Translations under genes and position numbers: made by a program
Notes under the pieces: model-generated
The model's database searches: none
The model's input: only the letters and a program-made list of their open reading frames with translations
What the model was told of the DNA's origin: nothing
Assembly: GCA_038503035.1 (NCBI GenBank)
Contig: JAVSML010020776.1
Location: forward strand, 261,951 to 325,950
Length of the DNA: 64,000 bases
Direction: 5' to 3'
Source: Crocodylus rhombifer
Taxonomy: Eukaryota; Chordata; Crocodylia; Crocodylidae
Shown: positions 12,901-22,372 of the stretch, one piece after another
How positions within the stretch are numbered: position 1 is the stretch's first letter
Layout of the letters: every line of letters starts with the position of its first letter

Positions 12901-15900
12901 CCAAACTTTTTTGATCGCAGTATCAGTAAAAAATTTTAGAGCATGCATCCCCAGTATATGTATATTTATATTCGCACACCCCTATCAGTGAAAAAATGTT
13001 GAGCACACACCCGGAATATATGTATATTTATATAACTATAAATAGAAGTTCTAATATTTTCTTCCCGCACCCCCTGGGGTACACACACCACACTTTGGAG
13101 ACCATTGCTCTAAATGCATCCTGTGGGACATAGCTGTTGTCCATTAGAAAGGACTGTTGCATTGCAAAAGCCAAGTGCTCAGTGACATGGATGCACCAAA
13201 TTAAATGATTAACATTTTTAGAGAACTCGTGCTTTGATCATATAGCTAACGCATGTATGGAGCAATGCACGTGAGAAATGTCACTGAGTCCTCTTGGGGT
13301 TGGAGTTAGGCTGGCGTGTAACTGCAAGGAGATCGATGTACACCTCTGGGGTGGTTCAGTCTTAGAACTGAAAGCGTAGACACTGGGGTTGTGGCAGCTG
13401 GGTGAGGATACCGGTGGATCCAGAATGTGTGCGGAACTGATGTGCATCTTCCTGACTGACTTAGATGGTGATTTCCTTGGTTGTTAATGTTTGTGATGAT
13501 AGGAAACAGACTTGAGATACCTTGTAAAATTGTTCTCTGAAGTCTTCTTGAGTTTCGCTGAGACTTGGGTACCACCCACCTGAGCTGGTTTTGAAAATGG
13601 AATGTAGGCTCCACAGTCACTTGGGCAGTTTTGAAAGCTTTACCTCTTTTCTGACATGGAAGTCTGCTCAGCACTGGCCTCTGGAATGTAGTAAATATTG
13701 GGATGTATAAGCTGCACATCTGACTTGACCTGCCCCTTTTCTTTAATGCAAGAATTTTACCAGTTTGTCCGACCTCATCACAAAAAGCAGTTTGACGAAG
13801 CCTGCCGTAGCCTGACTGGAGAAGGTTGTGGCTACAAACCCGAGCACAGCCTCCAGCGAGGGGAGAGAGAGATGATGGCCAAGGAAGCAGGTGAGAAGCT
13901 GGGTCCAGCAGTAGCCACACGACTGATCACTTTGATAGTTTGTTCCATCAGCTTTTGTAAGGGGCTGCTAACAAATCAACAAAACAGCACCACCGTCCCT
14001 TCTAGAGATCCAGATGGTGGAATCTGAGGAACGTGTTATTATGTAATGCTGCTGGCTGAAATGACAGCTAGGAAGTGTGGGTGTTAAAATCCAGTGGTTG
14101 TGGACAGGTTGGTCAAGAAGATTTGTTTTTCCCCAGTACAAATGCAGCTACGTATGGCAATGCCTGTGTATAGTACCTTTTATTTTAGATGAAGTAAAGT
14201 ATCCATTATAGCTTATACAGTGCTGAGAGGGCATGTTATGCTTTCAGTCTTCAGAGGCTGAAGTATATCTTCCATTTGAAGTTAAAGAAAAGTCATATCC
14301 CTTCCTAGTGGGCCATTTTAGGCCTAAAATGGGTAAACAATCCTAATGGAGTAATTTTTCCTCGGAGGTGTTAGATCCCAGCACTGAGGCAGTAGAAACT
14401 TCAAGAGCCAAGCAGTTCTGATAAGCAGACCCTAAGCCATTTGGAATTAGTCCTGCTAACTTATTAATAATAGCTCTTTGGTTGAGTACCTATTGTGTGT
14501 TGACCAACAGGAGTATCAGTTCTCCCTCATGTGATGTCATGTTGCTTTTGTGGGTTAGAGAGCACCTGGGTTTTCCCTCTGCATCCTTATTTTTAAAAGC
14601 ATATAGTCTGCTTATGTGCCACCCTGCTTTCTCATCCCGCAGATTGATCCCTAAGCATTGAATGCTGCACAGCTGGGCAGGGGTGATGACAAATCATTGA
14701 TCTAGCTCGTAGATCCTTTTTACTCCTGCTTGCCTTGCGTTAGCCCAGTACTTTTGAGTTATCAGTGTGATAAGCGGAAGTATACTCATGTCATCTGGAA
14801 ACCCAGTAAGGATGTATCACTGTAGGAAGATGGGAATGGCGTTAGCAATCCTTTCTTCACCAGAAAAGCACATCTGTACCTCCAGGTCGTCTGGGCAATA
14901 CCTTCCAGTGTGAGAGGTGAAATGCTTGGAGAGCCCAGATTTCTTCCAGCTGCGTGAGCAACTTGCAGTCTGTCTGCTAAATTCTGCCCCACCATTGTTC
15001 ACTGACTCATTTGATTTTTCAGAGGGAAAACAGTGCCAGGAGAAAACAACATGCTCAGAGGGTTCATCCAGCGAGCTCAACTCTGAGCTGCACTTGAACA
15101 AAGGAGGATCCCACTTGACTTCTGGGCTGAGCAGCACAAATACACTTTCCCGAGCAATTGCAGGTTTGCTGTCTTGTTATTCAGCCGTGCTCCCTGGCTA
15201 GTCTCTGTCTACGTGTAGTCTCTTGTCTGAATATCAGCTTCTAGGGGGGCAGGAGCTGCCTTTGCCAGTGTTTGTACAGCACCTAGCACAGTGGGGTCCC
15301 CTGGTCTGTGACCAGAGCTGCTAAGCACTATAACAAGACAGCTAGTTCCAGGGCCCACAAGTTTGAAAATACCACATGAAATGAAACATAAAAGCTCACA
15401 ATTTAAACCCAGGCATGCACATATACTAGTGTAATCACCACAGGTTGGAAGATTGAGCTAGGTTTTCAACCTGATGCCCTCCAGCTGGGGAAATGATGAT
15501 CAGTGGTCTTATTCCAGCGTGTTCGGCCACAAAGCAGGGCCTGTCTGTTTTTCTAGGGTTTCCAGAAGGGGAACAGTTTAAGGATGGTGAGGGAAATGAA
15601 GCCAGGGTTGATCCAGTGAAGGAGGTGATGAGAAGACTTCATATTTTGTTAGTAGCTTGTGTCTAGCAAAAATGGAGATGCTCCTTTCTCAGGAACACAA
15701 ATCAGAAAAAGTATCTTAAGTAATATATGCAAACAAAACACGTATGTGTCTGATCTAATTTTCTTCAGTATTTACTTGTAAAAGCCAGTGATTCAGTTTA
15801 GGCATAACTAAATTGCTGTTCCTGAGAACTGCTAGGATTTTCTTGCATCTGTCATCAATAAATTAATAGCTTTATGATCTGTAACCTTAGTTCATTCAGA

Positions 15901-18900
15901 GCAATTGCTTTTTTTTGAACTGCCTCTAACTCTGGCCGTTCCTGTAAGGAATTCAGATTTAATTTTCTGCAGAATTCTACAGTAAAGAGGACTGCTGTCT
16001 CCTCACAAAGAACAGGTGACATTTCACAGGAAGCTTTGAGAGTTTCTCATTTCTGAGTGAAGCTGTTTTTCTTGGTTTACTTTCTCTCTCCCTTGTTTTA
16101 TTTGGGGGTTTCTTATTAGAGCATTATCTCCTGATGCTTAATCCTGACCTGAGTTCAGAGTTCCTAGACTCTGCATCTGCATGCAGCATCTGTTACACTC
16201 TGCCTGCTATGTGTGCATGAGCCTGTAGTGATCCAAGTGAGCTGAATAGCAGCCTAAACCTGGATGAAGCAGAGTTCAAGCTGGAGTGGTTTGGTTACAC
16301 TGGTATCATTACAGGCTCATGCACAGGTTGTTGCATGATAATGGCTGCGGCGTGGCATGAAGCTGCCATTCCTTTGCCCTTTTGAAACTGCTCTCAGTGT
16401 CCATTTGTCTGTGCCATGGGATACGGTGGGAGTGTGAGATGTCTTGGATGTGTTACAAATGGAAACCAGAGGGGAACAGCAGAACCACTAATGTCTTGGG
16501 ATTTACCTTCTGCAAATTTGTCTTCAAGGCCTTAGAAAAAATAGACAAAAGTAGAAATGATCTCTGTAGGATGCTCTGAAGGAGAATGCTTCCTCTGAGG
16601 GTGCCAGTTGATCCTGTGATGCACAGTGCAGTAAAAATCACTGGTTACGAAACTCCCACCTGGATTCCGCATGCCAACAGCTCTGATATTCCTGGGGGAA
16701 CTAACTTCGGTCCTTTCCTTTTCAGAGACAATTCCCTTTAGAAGTCAGTGGCCAGTTATCAGAAAGCACCCCTCTGGACTGCACCAGAATGCAAAATGGA
16801 CTTAATTTTGTCATGTAAAAAATGCTACCAGCTATTTTGACCTTAATCAACTTTTATGTTCTCTGTTGCATCTGATGTGTGATTATTCCCTTTGGATGTT
16901 ATGCTTTCCTACCTGCAAACGTTAACTTGTCCTCACTTTATTTCTGGAATCGTAGTAAACCCTCACTTTTTAAAACTGGGCTTTCTCTATGTGCTTCTTT
17001 GGCAAGGCAGCAGCAGTTTGTTAGCACAGCTTTTGGTAGCACTGCTACTTGGTCCCTTTTCAGATAGTGCCAAACTTTGTTCTAGCAATGACCTTTGCTC
17101 ATTTTACCTGTTGTAGCCTTTTCTGATTTCTTAGTGACCATCTGGTAGATTTCTGGTTTACCAAATGTCTAAAATAAGAAGAATGGGTCTGAAGGGCCAA
17201 CCTCTTAGTCTTCCTTATAGACTCTACTGTGTTCTTCCCAAAGTCCTGTTCACGGATGTTCTCTGTCTCTCAGGAGAAAATCACACCCACGCCCAAAGTG
17301 AGGTGGCTGGAAAGGAGTCAGGTTCTCTGCAGGAGAACCGCCACCACCTTCTCAAAGCCACATACCTCAGTGATGTGAAAAAGTCTTTGGACAGAAACAA
17401 TTACAGCAGCTTCCTTGATGCATTGTGCACGTACAAAAAGACAGACAACTATGATGCCATGGTGGCAGTGATAGCTGCCGTCACCACTGAAAAGCCAGAG
17501 CTCTTCCACCTCTTGCAAAGCAAGTATTTGATGTACATTTTTGTTTGATTTAGAAGGGGGACGAGGATGCCGATTCCTCCTATATATCAGATATACATGG
17601 CAAGCTGTCACTGGTTCACAAATTCTTTCGTATGAACTTAGCACTGGCATAACTCATTGCATCTCTAGTCTCAGTGTTCAGTACACGAGACAAATGGAGC
17701 CCAGTGCATAAAATCCTTAGCAAATCCAGGTGATTTCAAAGTTAGATGTTGTTTCCACTTATCCTGATTAGCATTTGTCCATGAAAACACCTAGAATGGG
17801 TAGCATCCTCTACAGCTGTGCACCCCTCACCCTTCAGGTGTGCTTATTTTATTCATACGATTGTGTTGTGTAACTTTTGCCCTGTTTGTTCTTTAGAACA
17901 GGCAGTGAGGGGTATTAGGTAGACTCTCAAACTTCTTTCCACGGCCACTGATTGCCTGTACCTGGTGCTAAGTCCTTAGAGTAGTTTCTACTTCTAGGGA
18001 CAGGCAGTCTCCCTCATTGTTTACAGGCCTTTATATGAGTGCATTTAAGACATTTTATCATGATTTAATTTTTCCTTCTTAATCCTTACTCAAAATAACC
18101 CTTTAGAAACTAGAAACTGATAATTTTTTCTCAAAATGACAGATGATACCAAGAGGTTTTCCTTTTTAGACAGCCTTTTTAGGGCACTAGACCTGCTTGG
18201 CATCATTATAGCAGTGCCCCATGGAAGGGGAGATGGATCTAGGGCCACTTGGAGGTGATGAAAGCATACATTTCAGGCATGCTGAGGTCTTCTGTCAAAA
18301 CAGATCCTCGCCTTCGGTCAAGGAAAAAAGTCTTGAGTATCACTCTCTCTGAGAAATCCTCAGCTATTCCCCAAACCTTTGGGGTGCTCTGGGGGGAGTG
18401 CAAAACAGGTGACTCTCTTTTTGCAGAGTAGTGACTGTGCCACAGTAAGCCAGTTCATTCCATGCATGCTTGGCTTTTTCTTGGGCAGGGTTCCACATAT
18501 TTATACGGCCCCATCACAAAGAGCAATTCAGGCAGTTGTGCAGAGATCTGACTGGAACAAGCTGCGGTGAAGGAGAGAAGAAACTGCAGCAGCAAGGGGC
18601 AAGGAGTCCTCTGGACTTGGCGAGCCTGAGTGCCAAAGCAGAAAATGGTGGAACTGAGATGGAAGCAGCCAGCTGCCCCCCAGGTTGGGAAGGACTGTTC
18701 TTCTGGGGTTTTAGAAATTCGTATTTATTTGTACTGTGATAGTGCCTAGCAGCCCCCAGCCGTGGGCCAGGATCTCACTGTGCTTGCTACGTGTGGTGCA
18801 GATGCAGAATAAAACAGCGTACAATCAAAGCATCAAACAAGAGGCAGCAGGTGGCTGCAGACAGCCGAGTGGGGGGGGGACCCGAGAAATAACAAGACAG

Positions 18901-19404
18901 ATGTCTACTATACACCTTAACTTTTTGGGAAGCTTAAGCTGGGTGAGAGGGGCCAGAAGCCGGTCAAGTCCTGTTATCTCGGTAAAGTTTACCCCAAAGG
19001 GAGCTATGTCCATTGGAAAATTCTAATGCAGATGATGATCTGGTGAATATGAATGTCAAAAACACGTTATGGAGGGACGTGACTTAAAAAAACTGGAAAG
19101 GGGAAGTAATTTTTTTTCTGGCAGGCTGGGAATACCAGGTGGTCAATTCCTCAAAGAGTTTGATGTATGTGTAACGTTCTGTATTGCACTGAAAATGTAC
19201 TCTTTAATATGTAATTGCATACAGCTGCTTCCAGGAGGGAGATGCCCAGAAAAACCCAGAGCAAGATTTCCTCCTTCTGCTGCACCCAGAACAGCAAAGC
19301 TGGATCACATAAAGCAGAGCTGTTGAAAGGAACCAGTGACGTAAGAGCATCTACCAGCTCAGACACTTGGCATACATTGTCCCATGATATGGAGCCATAG
19401 TGGG
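874..19404 (+). CDS. RTEL1: RTEL1, regulator of telomere elongation helicase 1 (3' half, 13 coding exons, partial)
   Basis: RTEL1 is a nuclear XPD-family (SF2) 5'-3' DNA helicase that unwinds T-loops, D-loops and G-quadruplexes during telomere replication and repair. Coding exons: 874-951, 1941-2084, 2772-2887, 3663-3786, 4778-4928, 6444-6607, 9957-10052, 12662-12872, 13753-13890, 15023-15163, 17274-17519, 18489-18683 and 19225-19400 (stop TAG 19398-19400; donor after 19404). Their phases agree and they sum to 1980 bases, 660 codons with the stop. Domains in order: helicase motif V ([12 protein letters not shown]), motif VI (QAIGRVIRH), a conserved linker ([19 protein letters not shown]), two harmonin-N-like domains each ending in a RPHHK block, and a PIP-like tail (TQSKISSF). 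The order matches human RTEL1 as remembered. The 5' half is outside the window. The stop lies where the short human isoform ends. Confidence 0.96.
1941..2084 (+). CDS. RTEL1: RTEL1 exon: helicase motif V
   Basis: Phase 0 to 0, 48 codons, acceptor CTCAG and donor CAG|GTTGGT. It begins [19 protein letters not shown] and continues [21 protein letters not shown]. The GLDF and GRGV elements are motif V of the XPD/FANCJ/RTEL1 family, which couples ATP and DNA binding in the second RecA-like domain. Confidence 0.95.
2772..2887 (+). CDS. RTEL1: RTEL1 exon: helicase motif VI with arginine finger
   Basis: Phase 0 to 2, 116 bases. It encodes [20 protein letters not shown] followed by [25 protein letters not shown] is motif VI, carrying the arginine finger that contacts ATP. 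Acceptor TTTCAG; donor AACAG|GTGAAC; the split Arg codon is completed by the next exon. Confidence 0.95.
3663..3786 (+). CDS. RTEL1: RTEL1 exon: end of the helicase core
   Basis: Phase 2 to 0. It encodes [20 protein letters not shown] then [12 protein letters not shown], nearly identical to human [20 protein letters not shown] and closing the second RecA-like domain. Acceptor CCACAG, donor ATT|GTAAGT. Confidence 0.95.
4778..4928 (+). CDS. RTEL1: RTEL1 exon: post-helicase linker
   Basis: Phase 0 to 1. Serine- and proline-rich, low-complexity linker with the conserved block [19 protein letters not shown], close to human RKAKSLDLHVPSLKQ. The basic KKAR/KRKR stretch is a plausible nuclear-localisation element. 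Donor ACAG|GTAGGT. Confidence 0.9.
5060..5250 (+). repeat. Old LINE 3' fragment (CR1/L2/L3-like)
   Basis: Broken reading in the plus direction resembles the C-terminal tail of CR1/L2-type pol (…VNLWN.CP.S…), and the bases around 5150-5230 resemble the usual 3' end of such elements. It is strongly diverged and lies in an RTEL1 intron, so the class is uncertain. Confidence 0.35.
6444..6607 (+). CDS. RTEL1: RTEL1 exon: linker with SLCVEYEQ block
   Basis: Phase 1 to 0. It encodes [20 protein letters not shown] then [11 protein letters not shown], followed by an acidic run. Human has [20 protein letters not shown] then LLAALEHSEQ. Acceptor GATACAG, donor AAAAG|GTAATG. Function of this linker is not known from the sequence. 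Confidence 0.93.
7028..7355 (-). mobile_element. CR1 LINE 3' fragment
   Basis: Minus-strand reading gives the CR1 pol C-terminus ([20 protein letters not shown]). The 3' end contains the typical phrase corresponding to 'ctagtccaacccctgct' near 7077-7093. It is 5'-truncated and lies in an RTEL1 intron. Confidence 0.85.
9539..9760. mobile_element. Non-autonomous hAT-type element with CAGTGGTTCTCAACC ends
   Basis: The left end CAGTGGTTCTCAACC and right end GGTTGAGAATCACTG are near-perfect inverted repeats enclosing 222 bp with no coding capacity. The flanking octamers CTCTATGT and CTGCAGGT agree at 5 of 8 bases, consistent with a decayed 8-bp target duplication. CAGNG termini plus 8-bp duplications are typical of hAT transposons. 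Confidence 0.75.
9957..10052 (+). CDS. RTEL1: RTEL1 exon: basic linker [10 protein letters not shown]
   Basis: Phase 0 to 0, 32 codons: [11 protein letters not shown]...[12 protein letters not shown]. Human has LSLLSEKR...RGGRKKIRLVSHP. The lysine-rich run is a likely nuclear-localisation element. Acceptor TTCCAG, donor CCG|GTATGC. Confidence 0.93.
10053..12661 (+). other. RTEL1 intron, no further feature seen
   Basis: 2.6 kb with no convincing exon or repeat. It has a purine-rich stretch at about 10280-10560. The intron ends in CTTTACAG at 12654-12661. Confidence 0.5.
12662..12872 (+). CDS. RTEL1: RTEL1 exon: first harmonin-N-like domain, N-terminal part
   Basis: Phase 0 to 1. It encodes [20 protein letters not shown] then [13 protein letters not shown] and [12 protein letters not shown]. 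It corresponds to human [20 protein letters not shown]. This helical bundle resembles the harmonin N-terminal domain and is thought to bind protein partners. The donor GAG|GTATGA lies only 19 bp before a hAT insertion. Confidence 0.95.
12892..13107. mobile_element. Non-autonomous hAT element with CAGTGGTCTCCAAA ends and perfect 8-bp target duplication
   Basis: It begins CAGTGGTCTCCAAA and ends TTTGGAGACCATTG, an inverted-repeat pair. The octamer CTCTAAAT occurs directly before (12884-12891) and after (13108-13115). The 216-bp interior is AT-rich and holds two degenerate copies of a 'cacccctatcagt'-type phrase. A second copy of the same family lies at 58190-58502. Confidence 0.9.
13753..13890 (+). 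CDS. RTEL1: RTEL1 exon: first harmonin-N-like domain, RPHHK block
   Basis: Phase 1 to 1. It encodes [20 protein letters not shown] then [15 protein letters not shown], matching human [20 protein letters not shown]. Acceptor TGCAAG, donor GCAG|GTGAGA. Confidence 0.95.
15023..15163 (+). CDS. RTEL1: RTEL1 exon: inter-domain linker
   Basis: Phase 1 to 1. A serine-rich, poorly conserved segment ([20 protein letters not shown] onward) between the two harmonin-N-like domains. It is assigned from the TTTTTCAG acceptor, the CAG|GTTTGC donor and a phase that fits both neighbours; sequence conservation is weak here. Confidence 0.75.
15240..15340 (+). repeat. Ancient interspersed repeat ('tttgtacagcacctagcaca' type)
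   Basis: The phrase 'tttgtacagcacctagcaca' followed by 'gtggggtcc' resembles an old amniote repeat that I recall but cannot name securely. A related segment lies at 18735-18800. Confidence 0.35.
15341..17273 (+). other. RTEL1 intron, no further feature seen
   Basis: About 1.9 kb without a convincing exon. The acceptor CTCTCAG ends at 17273. Confidence 0.5.
17274..17519 (+). CDS. RTEL1: RTEL1 exon: second harmonin-N-like domain, N-terminal part (GC donor)
   Basis: Phase 1 to 1. It encodes [20 protein letters not shown] then [16 protein letters not shown] and [12 protein letters not shown], matching human [20 protein letters not shown]. The frame of the next exon requires the exon to end at 17519, CAAA|GCAAGT, which is a strong GC-type donor. 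A GT four bases later would break the frame with the next exon. Confidence 0.94.
18489..18683 (+). CDS. RTEL1: RTEL1 exon: second harmonin-N-like domain, RPHHK block
   Basis: Phase 1 to 1. It encodes [20 protein letters not shown] then [11 protein letters not shown], parallel to human [20 protein letters not shown], followed by an unconserved linker. Acceptor GGGCAG, donor CCAG|GTTGGG. Confidence 0.94.
18735..18800 (+). repeat. Ancient interspersed repeat, same type as 15240-15340
   Basis: Contains 'gtgcctagcagcccccagcc', related to the block at 15270-15310. Short and diverged. Confidence 0.25.
19225..19404 (+). CDS. RTEL1: RTEL1 exon: PIP-like motif and stop of the short form
   Basis: Phase 1 in. 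The acceptor GCATACAG at 19224 is chosen because it alone keeps the frame; TTCCAG at 19234 does not. It encodes [15 protein letters not shown], matching human [13 protein letters not shown], the PCNA-interaction motif. The frame ends at TAG 19398-19400, just before TGGG|GTAGGT. In human the corresponding position reads Glu-Trp-Gly at the exon end. Reading on through the intron gives no extra residues. Confidence 0.9.
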
Positions 19405-19529
19405 GTAGGTACAGAAGCCTGGGGTGGAGAGTTTGCCCTCTGCCACTAGAAGAGAATGGTTAAAAAAAAAAGCCTATTACTCCACCCACTGTAAAATAGC
19501 AGCAATGGACAGGCAGTCTTTTGTTACAT

Positions 19530-19620
19530 TATGTATTTCCACAGGTTTTACAGATGAGGAACTGAAGCACAGGTTTTTATGTGGATAAAAGTATACAGTA
19601 TGACAAGAGTTATATCCAGG
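19530..19620 (+). repeat. MIR-like SINE fragment
   Basis: The core 'ttttacagatgaggaactga' followed by 'agcacagg' is the familiar MIR phrase. It lies in the RTEL1 intron just after the stop of the short form. Confidence 0.6.
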
Positions 19621-19683
19621 TCACTTCTGTGATATGGTGCACTCACCTTTAGTCTTTTGGGAGTGCAGTGGAAACATGAATGA

Positions 19684-19830
19684 ACTTCCGAGACTGAGTT
19701 ACTGCCACGTAGCCGATCTCTCCCCTTCCTCACTGTTTTTTTTCCATGCAGATCTGGGAATGATGTGCCTTTTACACGCTCTTTATGTACCTGCATTTGC
19801 TGCAGACCATGCTGGGAGCAGCTTTTAAAG
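19684..19830 (+). pseudogene. RTEL1: Degenerate RTEL1 C4C4 RING exon
   Basis: In one frame the sequence reads PCRSGNDVPFTRSLCTCICC then RPCWEQLLK, collinear with the human C4C4 exon (CGAEDVVPFQCPACDFQRC then QACWQRHLQ). Of the six zinc cysteines expected in this exon, four stand in place. The first reads Phe (TTT at about 19738) and the third reads Arg (CGC at about 19777). An in-frame TGA lies at 19681-19683. No AG between there and the block gives the phase needed from the previous exon, and no GT donor follows the LLK codons; only AAAG|GCCGCC is present. The C4C4 domain of human RTEL1 binds TRF2. The alignment relies on remembered human sequence. Confidence 0.6.
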
Positions 19831-21951
19831 GCCGCCTTTGCTTATTTATTTTGTTTTGTTTTTTATCTTTTTAACCTCTGCTGATTTTTGTGCTTGCACA
19901 AGAAGCCACATAGCCAGTTGTGGAGACAGCATCCCCTGCCTCCCAGCAGAATATATACACCACAAGCAGCAGCAGGTATAGCTTCTTTTCAGGACTCTAC
20001 TCCTCTTCCCTTCCCTTCATCTTCCCTCTCTGCAAGCTGACTTACGCCACAGGCTGGACAAGAGGATAAGAGCTTAAAGACCCACCTGAGCCTTTTCCAA
20101 CTTTTGCCGTCTCCCGAGGGACCTACAAGTAGCAAGCTCAGTTTGACAACGCTTTTCCATTCACGTCAACCATATTTAATGCCGAATTTCACTTCATTCT
20201 TTCATTGAAAGTCTGTTGTGAGGCAATTTTGTGCTTCTACCTGCTTTGCTTATCTGGCTTAGATCTCCAGCTTGACTGAATCTGATTATCCCTTGAATGA
20301 AATTATGAAAATAGTATTGCAGAGCATCCTTGACAATATCCTAGACTTCCTTTGGTGGAAACCCTGGGCAGTGGCCAGAAGCAGTTTGCCCAGGGGAATC
20401 TCTGGCCCTAGCCACAAAAAAATGAAGTTCAGATTCCAGGCATTTGGGACAGGGGAAAGGATGAGGGTGATTTATCAGAGATGCTCTGAGCCGGGCAGCT
20501 GCAAAGACAACAGAAAAGAAAGAGACAATTAATTAGTCTTTTCATCCGTGCCAGTTCTTTCATGTGCCAGAGAAGCGACTTCTGTCAGGAAGAGGGCACT
20601 AAAATACATTTGTTAAGTGTGAAAAATCCCACGTTGAACTCAGATTTCACTCTTCCTATTGTAGGCCCAAAAAGCTTCCTTGGCATGACCAATGTCATCT
20701 CTCCTCGGTAAACCAATGCCATGAGCGAAGCGTGCACCAGGGCAACAAGGCACAAAACTAATGTAAGCTACTGTGGTAGGCAAAACAGTGGCGATAGCTG
20801 TGGACCGTCGGAAAACGAGATAGGCTAAAAAAGCGAAACAAACCCAGACCAGTGCCATTTACAAAACAAATGCAAGGATTTCCTCAGCAGGGAAAAGGTA
20901 AGATAGGAAAAGCGGCAGCTTGAAGGTGGCACGGAGTGACAGGGAATGGGTGAAGACCTATGGTGTGAATATACAGAAGAGGATTGAAAAGGTGTAGAAG
21001 CCTAAGGAAACATCTCTGGTTTGGAGAGCTGTCATCAAGCCACAGGAGACCATGCTGGTTAAATCTGCATCCCCTGGTGCCATGATGATGCCTGATCACC
21101 TGCGTCATCATGCATCATTAGGGAGGCCTGTGTAAGACTACCATTACAAACTGTGTGGGGTTTTGCTTGAGTAGTGGTGTTGCTTATGCATTCAATAAAG
21201 TTGGATCTGCAACTGGATTGGGACCACCAATCCTTGGATTCCATTCACGACACCCCTTGATCAAAATACGGTGACACCTAGCAACCCCTGTAAACAGTAT
21301 GATGCTGACAGACTCATTCCAAGGAAGTTGTGGAGTTATACAGAAGTCAGATGGAGACGCACAGATTCCAGAGGCTCTTCAGATCTGGTATCCACTCCCC
21401 CAAAAACATGATATCGGGTAAGTCAGGAAAACACGTGAAAGCTACCTGCTGCTGTGGATAGAGCCTGTAGAACCAGCTCCCTTGCACAGCCAGACCTGAG
21501 GAGTACGCTGATTCAGTGGTGCATGTTAGAGCAGAGCCAAGTGGTCCATTCAGCAGAATTACCCCAGATCAGGTGCTGAGGTCGGAGGGCTTTACCACTA
21601 TGACAGTAACTCTGCATCCTCATGTTTTCCAGTCATTGATAAAACCTCGGCTCCTCCCCACTCGGAGCTTCCCGCTCTTACCCCACTTCCCCATTCTGCA
21701 GTCACTCCATGTGCCTGCGTTTCTGCAGCTCACGCACTTCTAAAACAAAACTTTTATTTTTGGCTGGTTGGCCTTTTCTAAAAACTATCTTTGCTGATGT
21801 CCTAATAGCAGCTCTCCAAGAAAGAGGAATCCATCTCTCCCTTTTCCTGGACGTCTTATTCATCAGGCTTCCTTGAAGGAAGTAGGAACTTTGCTAGCAT
21901 GTGTCTTACTAAGCTCTGTTGGAGCTGACTAGGTAACAAGATCACAGAGGA

Positions 21952-22372
21952 ATCATAGGAAAATAGGGCTGGAAGGGACTGTGCAAGTTCATCTAGTCCA
22001 ACCACCTGTTTCAAGACTGGATTATTCCTGACTAAACTATCCCAGCCAAGTGTCTGTCCAGCCTGCTCTTGAAAGTTTCCAAGGATGGAGATTCCACAAC
22101 TTCTCTAGGCAGGCTGTAGCAATGCCTGACCATTTGCAGTCAGAAAGCTCCTCATCTCCAGCCTAAATTCCCCCTGCTGCATCTTGAGGCCTATCGTTCA
22201 TCCTTTCTATAATCACTATTCAATCAATCTTGAATCAGTCTTCTCTTCTCCAAGCTAAATAAACCTAGTTCTTTCAGCCTTTCCTCATAAGCTCTTGGGA
22301 ACCTCCCAGGAAATCCACCCATTGTTCTCAGGCCCATCCCAAGATCCACCCTAATTTCTGTTTTTTTCAGCT
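21952..22372 (-). mobile_element. CR1 LINE 3' fragment
   Basis: It begins with the CR1 3' signature ('ggctggaagggactgtgcaa', then 'ctagtccaacc'). Read on the minus strand it shows the pol C-terminal phrase [19 protein letters not shown] with frameshifts. An older copy than its neighbours. Confidence 0.85.

Noticed and set aside
13306..13920. 204-codon minus-strand open frame
   Set aside because: Overlaps the RTEL1 exon at 13753-13890 in antisense; no domain or conserved phrase.
19543..19571. Possible exon after TTTCCACAG
   Set aside because: The sequence is a MIR core phrase; the good acceptor look is part of the repeat.
19903..19975. Possible small exon (acceptor CACAAG, donor GCAG|GTATAG)
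   Set aside because: No similarity to the RTEL1 region expected here and no phase that links the neighbouring exons.
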